In this document: one piece after another, positions 7,865 through 13,626 of the stretch
Position numbering within the stretch: position 1 is the first letter of the stretch
Layout of the letters: each line of letters starts with the position of its first letter
Assembly: GCA_003550445.1 (NCBI GenBank)
Contig: PUKG01000248.1
Coordinates: 1 to 13,626, forward strand
Length of the DNA: 13,626 bases
Reading direction: 5' to 3'
From: Halobacteroidaceae bacterium
GTDB lineage: Bacteria > Bacillota > Halanaerobiia > B1SED10-174
Made by a program: the position numbers and the translations under genes
The notes under the pieces: model-generated
What the model saw: only the letters and a program-made list of their open reading frames with translations
Told to the model about the DNA's origin: nothing
Databases searched by the model: none

Positions 7865-8422
7865 TTATTGGGAAATAAACCCTGAAATTTCCTTCGATAA
7901 TTCATTTACACTTTCAACAAGAAATACCGGTATATCATTTTCCTCTGCCGTTTCATATATATAATCAATTGGCCCCTTACAACCAGAATATAAAATAACA
8001 TAACCGGAATATGGAACAATCAGTTGAATAAGCTCTTTCTCTCTCTGGTCCCCCAGGAAAAAAGTCCCCAGGTAAAAGAAGACAACTGGAATTGAATTTT
8101 CCTGGGCTTTATTAACTAATCCATTTATTCTCTGAATTTCGTCGTTAAAGGAAAGGTTTGCAGAGGAAATCCCTTTGTGACTATAACCCCCTACAAAGAC
8201 AACCTGTTCAAATTGGGTTAAATCTTCCTTTTCCGCAAGGGTATTCAGTTCAGTCATTATTCCTAATTGATCAAATGCAGCTTTTACCAAAAAGGGATCC
8301 AGGCTTTGCCCCGCAGAAGTTATTAAAATGGGTTCATGAAAATGCAAGTTATTTTCTGTTTCTGCAGAAACACCTATAACAGGTAAAGTCAAAAATAAGA
8401 CCAACAAAAAAATTTTCAACAA
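7865..8422 (-). CDS. Secreted DUF6305-type protein, paralogue 2
   Basis: The preferred start is the TTG at 8422, because AAGGGGGTG (8429-8437) lies at proper distance from it, whereas the in-frame GTG at 8440 has no ribosome binding site. This gives 185 aa with a short signal peptide (core LKIFLLVLFLTLP, cleavage likely after VSA). The mature part shares PILITSAGQSLD, a GGYSHKG motif, an E-x-x-R-I-N helix and AEENDIPVFLVESV with the protein at 3015-3614, so both belong to one family (DUF6305-like). Function is not known. It sits between pgsW (106 bp away) and the kinase (61 bp away) in the pgs operon, so it may be a secreted accessory of PGA export or a ligand-binding partner of the kinase; both ideas are inference. 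Confidence 0.72.
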   Translation of the reverse strand: MLKIFLLVLFLTLPVIGVSAETENNLHFHEPILITSAGQSLDPFLVKAAFDQLGIMTELNTLAEKEDLTQFEQVVFVGGYSHKGISSANLSFNDEIQRINGLVNKAQENSIPVVFFYLGTFFLGDQREKELIQLIVPYSGYVILYSGCKGPIDYIYETAEENDIPVFLVESVNELSKEISGFISQ

Positions 8423-8428
8423 CCATGC

Positions 8429-8437
8429 CACCCCCTT
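8429..8437 (-). promoter_or_regulatory. Ribosome binding site deciding a TTG start
   Basis: AAGGGGGTG differs from AAGGAGGTG at one base. The TTG at 8422 is at about the right distance, and the GTG at 8440 would put this site inside the coding region. Confidence 0.6.
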
Positions 8438-8528
8438 CACTAGTTTTCGGAAAATTCAAAAACCTGATTTTTTATTTTACTTTTCCTTTTTTTCTTTCTC
8501 TACATGAAACGCTTCCCTTTTTTTAACC

Positions 8529-9635
8529 TTAATCCTTTAATGACTTCTTCATCTTTTTTTGAAAAAATCGGGGAGAAATAATTATCAGTAAAAATAATAC
8601 TGTCAGAAAAACAATTATTAAAGCCCTGGGGTGTTTTTCTTCAAAATATACGCCGCTTGTTCCAGGGGAAGGGAATGGAACAGGATCTATTGGAATTCCA
8701 TTTTGGCTTGCAATTAATCGAATATTTAATAAATGAATCACGGGTAGGCCCCGTTCCCCATACTCAAAAATCAACCCCCGTTCGGGATTATCACTGAAAA
8801 ATGGAAATTCCATAATCAAGCCTGGAGAAAGATTTAATGATAATGAAGTTGCACCATAATTTGCACTTGCCCCTCCAATATTAACAAAACAACTTATTCC
8901 TTCCCCCCTGCTTGCTTCCAGGTAAATATCTTTTCTTTTTTGAATACTTTCAACAAGTTGATCTTCGTAAATTATCTCAGCCCCACTATTTTCCATTATT
9001 TCTTCCATTAGTTCTCGATTTTCCCGGAAAAACCCTCTTGCCCTGTCTTCAACTCCTCCCATTGAAACTGCTTCTATTTCGTACGGAAAAACCCCTGCCT
9101 GGTTTAAAGATACAAGCATTTCAATAAAAGTCCAATTTGGAATATTGGCTCCATACATTGATGCTCCTACAGAATATATAATAATTGGCTTTAACTCCAT
9201 AGCTTTTGCAGCACTCAGAGAAGCGAGAATTAATGAGGGAAAGGAACCTGAACCTCCAATTCCAACATAATCCCCTTTTTCCAGACCCGCTTCTCGGAAA
9301 AATTTTACCATTAAAGCTGCAAAGTCAGGGTTGGTAGCCGTTCTTTTTGCATCAATATAACCTGTGGTTGTGGTTAATTCGGTAAATTCTTTACCAATTA
9401 AACCCGTTTGATTGGGATCCAAATCCCGGGGGACCTGAATACCCCTATCCCTTTGGGTTTGCCTTAAAATTTCCATTGCTTCCAGCATGTTCTCTGCCGC
9501 TTCAACCTGTTCCGAATACCAGGGTGTTTGGACACTGGCTTTTAAGTTATCAACAACTTGGTACCCCAATATTGCAATCAGGGTTATAATTAGTAAAGCT
9601 CCTGTGGGGATTTTTGATCTAATCCATTTTTGCAA
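8529..9635 (-). CDS. pgsW: Poly-gamma-glutamate system membrane protein PgsW
   Basis: A 368-aa protein with one helix near the N-terminus (about residues 12-28) and one near the C-terminus (about 337-354), leaving a large central domain, probably outside the membrane. The centre contains GIGGSGSFPSLILASLSAAKA (125-145), IYSVGASMYGANIPNW (153-168) and FVNIGGASANYGATS (250-264). It resembles the poly-gamma-glutamate system protein family (PgsW, TIGR04332-like) that accompanies pgsBC in several anaerobes, and it stands where pgsA/capA would normally be. The exact role is unknown to me; assisting export or anchoring of the polymer is the natural guess. The start is a TTG at 9635 with GGAGGG 8 nt before it. 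It is 17 bp downstream of pgsC, so co-transcription is nearly certain. Confidence 0.8.
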   Translation of the reverse strand: MQKWIRSKIPTGALLIITLIAILGYQVVDNLKASVQTPWYSEQVEAAENMLEAMEILRQTQRDRGIQVPRDLDPNQTGLIGKEFTELTTTTGYIDAKRTATNPDFAALMVKFFREAGLEKGDYVGIGGSGSFPSLILASLSAAKAMELKPIIIYSVGASMYGANIPNWTFIEMLVSLNQAGVFPYEIEAVSMGGVEDRARGFFRENRELMEEIMENSGAEIIYEDQLVESIQKRKDIYLEASRGEGISCFVNIGGASANYGATSLSLNLSPGLIMEFPFFSDNPERGLIFEYGERGLPVIHLLNIRLIASQNGIPIDPVPFPSPGTSGVYFEEKHPRALIIVFLTVLFLLIIISPRFFQKKMKKSLKD

Positions 9636-9652
9636 ATAATTTTCCCTCCAAT

Positions 9653-10102
9653 TTAAAACAGAAATAACATTAGGAGAAGGCGGACAATGACAGAAACAAT
9701 TAAAACAGAATAAACAGTTGGCATTATTCCCTGTTCCGCAAAAGAGTTAGCCATTAAACCAGTTATTATATATCCAATTACTCTAACCTCAACTGTCCCC
9801 GGAAGATAATCCGAAATGGGAAGGTAGATAAAAAGTTGGTCAGATAGCCATTTCACCATAAAACCCACTAAAACCATGGCCAAAAACCTGCGTCTTCCAT
9901 AAAGAATTACAAAATTGTAAATGAAGTACCGGACAAAATAAAAAGTTACAAGAGAAGAAGCAAACGTTGAAAAAATCCGAAGTGGGCTGTGCAAATAAAG
10001 GGCAATATATCCCGGAACAATTAATCCTCCAGGTAAAAGACCAACAATAGTGTAATATAAAATTCCTACAAGTAATCCCAAACCCACCGCTTCAATTAAC
10101 AC
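9653..10102 (-). CDS. pgsC: Poly-gamma-glutamate biosynthesis membrane protein PgsC/CapC
   Basis: 149 aa, the normal size for PgsC/CapC, with about five hydrophobic segments (5-24, 42-68, 74-95, 105-122, 128-148). Characteristic stretches include LPGGLIVPGYIAL (23-35), YGRRRF (68-73) and GLMANSFAEQG (115-125). PgsC is the integral-membrane subunit that works with PgsB in ATP-dependent glutamate polymerisation and in passing the chain across the membrane. The start is GTG at 10102, overlapping the last 7 nt of pgsB, and the upstream ribosome binding site is weak, so translation is probably coupled to pgsB termination. This overlap is typical of stoichiometric PgsB/PgsC production. Confidence 0.93.
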   Translation of the reverse strand: MLIEAVGLGLLVGILYYTIVGLLPGGLIVPGYIALYLHSPLRIFSTFASSLVTFYFVRYFIYNFVILYGRRRFLAMVLVGFMVKWLSDQLFIYLPISDYLPGTVEVRVIGYIITGLMANSFAEQGIMPTVYSVLIVSVIVRLLLMLFLF

Positions 10103-11262
10103 TTAGTATCATCACCATTTTCTTGAAAGAATTTTATGAATTGTTCCCCCATCCCCCGGGTATTTCCAAAACCAAATAGAAAAACCCTATCTTCCTTATC
10201 CACAAAATAATCAAGTATTTTTTCAACTCTTTTCGGCTTTTTAAAGTCCAGGATTTTTCCAGAAAATGCTTTTTTAATAAATCTTTTCTCGCTTAAACCC
10301 CATTCTCCAACAAGAATTAGTTCTTCAAGTTTAATATCCCCATTAAAAATATCAGCCAATTGATGAATTCTAAGAGGGCGATCATTCCTATTATTTAGAA
10401 TACCAATAACTTTATTACCTGAAACATTCTTCTGGACTTTTTCCCAGGTTAACAGGGTGGACTTTTTATCGTTCGCCGCAAAAGCATTAATGAAAAAAAA
10501 CTCAGTTCCACTTCTTTCCAACCTTTTTAAAAAAGAAACTCCGGGATCCGGGTTGGCTTTTATCATTCCACTAAGGGCATCTTCTCTCTTTACCCCCATC
10601 AATTCACAAACTTCCAGAGCGGTTGCAATATTTTCCTTAAAAGAAATATATGGAAATAACTTTAAAGTTTTTTCTAAAACTGAGTTGGGATCTGAGAAAA
10701 TAATTTTCGTTTCTCTTCCCTTTGCTTTCTGGGAAAAAATTTCATTAAAATCTCCATTGGGAGTAATTAAGGCCCCTCCTCGGGGCACCATCAATGCCAT
10801 AGTTCTTGCTACATCTTCAAGAAGAGGCCCCATAACCTCTAAATGATCTTCTCCTACATTAGTAATTACACCTATATTCGATTTTAACATCCTGTTTTCA
10901 GAAATCCATTGCATCTCCGGATGCAAAGCCATGCATTCCATAACAAGGACATCGGCCTTTTTCCGAGCTGCAAAGGAAACGACCTTTAAATTCTCAATAA
11001 TGTTTGGCTTGCCTCTTCTTTTAATTGGTTTTTCCGAACCATCTTCCCATATTAACCTTGGAGCAGTACCGGTGGTTTTTGCAACCACCTTTAGCCCTGA
11101 TTCCCTAAGACCACCTGCAATTAAACGGGTTGTGGTTGATTTCCCTCTTGTCCCGTTCACATGAATTACAGTAGGTATCTTAGACAGATTCCTAAAATGA
11201 AAAAAAGATTCAATAACTCCCAAAAAAAATAATATTAAAGCCGGAATTAAAATATATATCAT
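10096..11262 (-). CDS. pgsB: Poly-gamma-glutamate synthase ligase subunit PgsB/CapB
   Basis: A Mur-ligase-like amide ligase that uses ATP to join glutamate units through gamma-carboxyl groups. With the start at 11262 it has 388 aa, close to the usual 390-odd residues, and opens with a membrane helix (MIYILIPALILFFLGVI), as PgsB does. The ATP-binding loop VNGTRGKSTTTR is at about residues 35-46; further marks are TTGTAPRLIW, MECMALHPEMQW, the acidic NVGEDHLEVMG segment and LNNRNDRPLR. An in-frame ATG at 11298 would add 12 polar residues but has no ribosome binding site, whereas GAGGGA precedes the ATG at 11262. It is the first gene of the operon pgsB-pgsC-pgsW-DUF6305-kinase-regulator. No pgsA/capA or pgsE is visible nearby. 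Confidence 0.95.
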   Translation of the reverse strand: MIYILIPALILFFLGVIESFFHFRNLSKIPTVIHVNGTRGKSTTTRLIAGGLRESGLKVVAKTTGTAPRLIWEDGSEKPIKRRGKPNIIENLKVVSFAARKKADVLVMECMALHPEMQWISENRMLKSNIGVITNVGEDHLEVMGPLLEDVARTMALMVPRGGALITPNGDFNEIFSQKAKGRETKIIFSDPNSVLEKTLKLFPYISFKENIATALEVCELMGVKREDALSGMIKANPDPGVSFLKRLERSGTEFFFINAFAANDKKSTLLTWEKVQKNVSGNKVIGILNNRNDRPLRIHQLADIFNGDIKLEELILVGEWGLSEKRFIKKAFSGKILDFKKPKRVEKILDYFVDKEDRVFLFGFGNTRGMGEQFIKFFQENGDDTKC

Positions 11263-11439
11263 TTCTTTTCCCTCAAAATTGTCTTTTTCCCAGAACATCA
11301 GCCCAAAACAGCTTGAAAATACTACTTCTACACAAAAAAAATTATCCCTTCTCCCCCTTATACCTTAAAAAACTAATTAAAAAGAGCCGAATTTTTCCTT
11401 TTCTTTTCTTTGGTTTTTAATAAACATAAAGAAATGAAC

Positions 11440-11467
11440 TGCATACACTTGAAGTCCACAAAGTCAA
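11440..11467 (-). promoter_or_regulatory. Candidate promoter for the pgs operon
   Basis: On the minus strand TTGACT (11467-11462) is followed after 16 bp by TATGCA (11445-11440), about 180 bp before the pgsB start. The -35 is good; the -10 matches the consensus only partly. This is the best pair I found, but it is a weak call. Confidence 0.27.
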
Positions 11468-11647
11468 CAAAAAGGTATTAGGGTAGGGAGTTTTAAAAAG
11501 GACCCAAAATAATTTTTCTTAAGTACCTTTTTCATATCCATAAACAACAAAAATCTTTCCAGAGTTTGAGTTTTAACTCAAAAATTTTTTACCCTGGTAA
11601 AAATTTCCCTGATAAAATATTCCCAGGCAAATTACCTCTGTTTATGG

Positions 11648-11715
11648 TGACTTCACCCCTTTCCTTTTGGTAATTGGGTGTTTACCATTATGTTCGACAA
11701 AAAGGGGTGAAGTCA
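11648..11715. repeat. Long inverted repeat with 15-bp perfect arms
   Basis: TGACTTCACCCCTTT (11648-11662) and its exact reverse complement (11701-11715) enclose 38 nt that contain a second small hairpin, TGGTAA/TTACCA (11668-11673 and 11682-11687). On the plus strand the right arm is followed by TTTTATTTTA. It could be a structured leader or small RNA, an antisense terminator, or the ends of a very short transposon-derived element. Confidence 0.65.
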
Positions 11716-11910
11716 TTTTATTTTAGCCGAAAAGTTTGATCATTAAAGGGTTCTTAAACTTGAAATTTCCTTAATTAATTCCGGTAAAAACCCTTAAAGC
11801 TAAACAACAAAATGATCCTTTTCTTTTGGTTTTATTAGGGTTTTTTAGTATGCTTTTTGCAAAAACTACTCCTATATAGTCCATGTATTGAACCTTTTAA
11901 AACCAAAATT

Positions 11911-11933
11911 CAAACGGAACCCCCTTGGGGCTC
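11911..11933 (-). terminator. Weak terminator candidate after the secreted-protein gene
   Basis: In the gene direction GAGCCCC pairs with GGGGTTC (one G-U pair, 3-nt loop) and is followed by CGTTTGAATTTTGGTTTT, about 63 nt after the stop codon at 11996. Short stem and interrupted U-tract, so only a candidate. Confidence 0.4.
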
Positions 11934-11995
11934 AAGAGTATCTTGCTTCACAAATTCTGCTTTTGCTTACCCTTGCTAATAGAAAAGTTAAAAAG

Positions 11996-13381
11996 CTATT
12001 CTATAAATACCTCAAAATATATTTTAAGGGTTCCCTGAAAATCTATGCCCCAATGTGCTCGATGGAAGGGGCAATCCAGGTGGTACTCACCATAACCAAG
12101 CTTGCCTGTTCTTGAAGGATCATCCATCCAGTCAAAATATAAATAAAAAGGACCCCAATAAATATTGGGTGCTGTTGTTTGCCCTTCAGCTTCTGAAAGG
12201 AAATAATGAGCCCACGCAAACCATAGATATTCAATCCAGGTTGCCCCTTCTGAACTTATTTCAATATATTCTCCCGGGCGATCCCTAACATTAATTTCAA
12301 CCATAGGCATTCCTTCTTCCCGGGTTCGAATAATTACATCCATTCTCCCATCCTTGAGCATAGGTTCAAATGTACCCTCTTCACTAGAATAAATTACATC
12401 GGATAAAAACAATGTCCCACTTCCTTCAAAAACCCCTGATTCTCCTTCCACTTCTTTTAAAGGAACCTTGGCTAAAAAATTCCCGGTAACCCAGGCAACA
12501 TTATCCGAACGACTTCTGGTTAATTTCCAGTTAAACCCGCTTTGGAAGAAAAATTCCGAAGTTCTCCCAACCTTTATTACCATCCTGTTAGTTCCCTCAG
12601 CTTCACGAGATTTTCCTTCGGGAGTTTCGAATAAATATTTTATAAGGACCTCTGCCAGTCCTTCCTCTTCACTTTCAAAGGTAAAAGATCCCCTACCGGC
12701 ATCATCAGTTGTTAATTCCCGGGGAAAAACATCCCCAACCCCCCTAAATTCAATTGAAACTTCCCTGTTACAAAGATAATCGCCATCGCAATCCCTGAGC
12801 CAGAAATCAAAGGAAATTTCTGTTCCCGGATTAACTTCGATAAAGTCATCTAAACCGCCAATACTGGCTTCAATTGCTGAATTTTCGATTTCTCTAATTC
12901 TCTTTTGATGTTCTCTTACTTTGTTTAATAAGGGAGAGCAATAAGCAACCTGCTGGTCAACTAAGAAGTTATTAATGGAAGCTTTGTCGCGACCATTTAC
13001 CGGAGTTGAAACATTTTGCCCAAATACAACCCTACCTTTGGGGTCTTGAAGCGTTACCTCTAGCCGGCTTTCCGGAGCATCAGCACTACTGGAGGATACT
13101 GACAAAATGTACCTTGAATCTTTTGCGGTTAGTTCTTCCCCCGGGGGTATAGAAAAATTGACCCCATCCTGGTTTTCTTGGACTAATCTTCTTAAAAAAA
13201 GATCTTCGAGTTCATCGTCACTCCCTTCCAGCAAAACAAAAATTTCCGGTATAGGACAATGGTCACTTCCGGAGGCTGCCCAACCCAACCCTATTGTAAA
13301 AAACAGGATAGCAGAAAGGGAAACAATCAAAAAATAATTAAAGGTAATCCTATCTTTCTTCTCACAGGATTTTAAAACCAA
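11996..13381 (-). CDS. Secreted protein of unknown function with Ig-like middle domain
   Basis: I do not recognise this family. The best start is TTG at 13381, because AGGAGGGG lies exactly 7 nt upstream; the GTG at 13426 would place that site inside the gene. This gives 461 aa with a good signal peptide (SCEKKDR, then a helix to about residue 33, cleavage near WAAS). Residues about 180-272 look like a bacterial Ig-like fold: VNPGTEISFDFWLRDCDGDYL, then a paired strand pattern with TTDDAGRGSFTFES. The C-terminal part is rich in strands, acidic residues and aromatics (for example YLWFAWAHYFLSEAEG and YWGPFYLYFDWMDD), suggesting a beta-rich surface protein. Cysteines occur in pairs that could form disulphides. 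It is followed by a long intergenic gap before pgsB and is probably transcribed separately; a link to the PGA system is unproven. Confidence 0.8.
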   Translation of the reverse strand: MVLKSCEKKDRITFNYFLIVSLSAILFFTIGLGWAASGSDHCPIPEIFVLLEGSDDELEDLFLRRLVQENQDGVNFSIPPGEELTAKDSRYILSVSSSSADAPESRLEVTLQDPKGRVVFGQNVSTPVNGRDKASINNFLVDQQVAYCSPLLNKVREHQKRIREIENSAIEASIGGLDDFIEVNPGTEISFDFWLRDCDGDYLCNREVSIEFRGVGDVFPRELTTDDAGRGSFTFESEEEGLAEVLIKYLFETPEGKSREAEGTNRMVIKVGRTSEFFFQSGFNWKLTRSRSDNVAWVTGNFLAKVPLKEVEGESGVFEGSGTLFLSDVIYSSEEGTFEPMLKDGRMDVIIRTREEGMPMVEINVRDRPGEYIEISSEGATWIEYLWFAWAHYFLSEAEGQTTAPNIYWGPFYLYFDWMDDPSRTGKLGYGEYHLDCPFHRAHWGIDFQGTLKIYFEVFIE

Positions 13382-13388
13382 TTTATAT

Positions 13389-13396
13389 CCCCTCCT
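13389..13396 (-). promoter_or_regulatory. Ribosome binding site deciding the TTG start of the secreted protein
   Basis: AGGAGGGG, 7 nt before the TTG at 13381. It is the only strong ribosome binding site near the gene's 5' end and lies downstream of the alternative GTG at 13426. Confidence 0.7.
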
Positions 13397-13453
13397 CGTA
13401 TAATAATATTTAGACCTATCCTGCACAACTAATCATTGTTAAAATCCATAAAA

Positions 13454-13469
13454 GGAATATTTGTATTCC
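13454..13469. repeat. Small hairpin upstream of the secreted-protein gene
   Basis: GGAATA and TATTCC form a perfect 6-bp stem with a TTTG loop. It lies between the palindromic element and the gene; an operator or chance palindrome are both possible. Confidence 0.35.
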
Positions 13470-13487
13470 ATTAGCATTAGTAGTCCC

Positions 13488-13592
13488 TGTTGTGGATTTG
13501 TGGTAAACGCCGTAGGCGTTTTCCAAGCAGTTGTGGAGCCTGTGGATAACTTGTTATCCAGCATGATCCACAACTGCGGCAAATCCACAACA
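13488..13592. repeat. 105-bp branched palindromic element with DnaA-box-like motifs
   Basis: Outer arms TGTTGTGGATTTG (13488-13500) and CAAATCCACAACA (13580-13592) pair perfectly over 13 bp. Inside are two branches. The first is TGGTAAACGCC/GGCGTTTTCCA (13501-13511 with 13515-13525, one mismatch, GTA loop). The second is CAGTTGTGGA/TCCACAACTG (13528-13537 with 13567-13576, perfect), which encloses TGGATAAC/GTTATCCA (13543-13550 with 13553-13560). Nearly every base is accounted for, giving a cloverleaf-like fold. TGTGGATAA at 13541-13549 is the exact complement of the DnaA box TTATCCACA, and TGATCCACA (13564-13572) is one mismatch away. It could be a dispersed palindromic repeat (REP- or MITE-like), a DnaA-binding or replication-linked site, or a structured RNA. 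Confidence 0.75.
13541..13549 (-). promoter_or_regulatory. Consensus DnaA box
   Basis: TGTGGATAA on the plus strand reads TTATCCACA on the minus strand, a perfect match to the DnaA 9-mer. It lies inside the palindromic element, where further TCCACA motifs are built into the stems, so the match may reflect the repeat rather than DnaA binding. Confidence 0.4.
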
Positions 13593-13626
13593 CCCTTTTC
13601 TCAACTTGAATTTTGGGGCCATCTTT

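Larger units (their letters stand above)
11263..11995. other. Long intergenic region upstream of pgsB
   Basis: About 730 bp with no credible gene. It is very AT-rich and carries several inverted repeats: a weak terminator-like hairpin near 11917-11933, a long inverted repeat at 11648-11715, a small palindrome at 11565-11582 (TTTGAGTT, TT, AACTCAAA) and a possible promoter near 11440-11467. It probably holds the promoter and control region of the pgs operon. The repeats may be regulatory folds, a small RNA or remnants of a small mobile element; the sequence alone does not decide. Confidence 0.5.

Noticed and set aside
10457..10846. 129-aa open frame on the plus strand inside pgsB
   Set aside because: Antisense shadow of a well-recognised ligase gene, with no independent evidence.
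11263..11298. Upstream ATG at 11298 as pgsB start
   Set aside because: No ribosome binding site precedes it, and the extra 12 polar residues sit in front of the normal PgsB membrane helix.
11888..12115. Open frame of 75 aa on the plus strand at the end of the secreted-protein gene
   Set aside because: It overlaps the real gene on the other strand, begins with TTG without a good ribosome binding site, and its composition looks like antisense translation.
13382..13426. GTG start at 13426 for the secreted protein, and a promoter-like TTGTGC, 17 bp, TATTAT pair in the same stretch
   Set aside because: The GTG places the AGGAGGGG ribosome binding site inside the gene. The promoter pair would start transcription on top of that ribosome binding site.
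13488..13592. Reading the palindromic element as the chromosomal origin
   Set aside because: Only one exact DnaA box, and no dnaA, rpmH or dnaN gene in the window; the boxes lie in stems, so a repeat element explains them equally well.
1..13626. tRNA, rRNA, CRISPR arrays, transposase genes or prophage genes
   Set aside because: No tRNA-like fold with conserved arms, no regularly spaced direct repeats, and no transposase or phage protein in any convincing open frame.

Overview
The window looks like a chromosomal segment of an AT-rich, anaerobic, spore-former-type Bacillota (clostridial or related lineage). This is inferred from strong AGGAGG-type ribosome binding sites, frequent TTG/GTG starts, intrinsic terminators, a PgsBC-type poly-gamma-glutamate (PGA) synthase and a Cat1/Ach1-like CoA-transferase. 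Several secreted proteins are acid-rich, which would suit a saline or alkaline habitat, but that is a guess. Every gene I can support lies on the minus strand, so transcription runs from right to left.

Right end (about 13626-11263): a 105-bp branched palindromic element (13488-13592) carrying a consensus DnaA box, then a TTG-started secreted protein of unknown function with an Ig-like middle domain (13381-11996). A non-coding stretch of about 730 bp with several inverted repeats follows; it probably contains the promoter of the next operon.

Middle (11262-5709): a compact operon for a PGA system: pgsB (Mur-ligase-like amide ligase), pgsC (membrane subunit), a PgsW-type membrane protein where PgsA/CapA is usually found, a secreted DUF6305-type protein, a multi-TM sensor histidine kinase and a CitB/DpiA-type response regulator. 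It ends at a clear Rho-independent terminator.

Left (5472-1): a gamma-glutamyltransferase-family exoenzyme followed by a strong hairpin, then a second DUF6305 paralogue, a DctM-like permease without DctP or DctQ, an easily missed 47-aa two-helix membrane protein, a membrane-anchored succinylglutamate desuccinylase/aspartoacylase-like zinc hydrolase, and the first 81 codons of an acetyl-CoA hydrolase/CoA-transferase.

Taken together, the window suggests a combined programme: make and export PGA (PgsBC/W), sense something at the envelope (kinase/regulator), trim or remodel the polymer outside the cell (GGT), take up a released acid or amide (permease plus small protein), and hydrolyse and activate it (M14-like hydrolase, CoA-transferase). 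The synthesis module is well supported; the recycling half is inference from gene neighbourhood.
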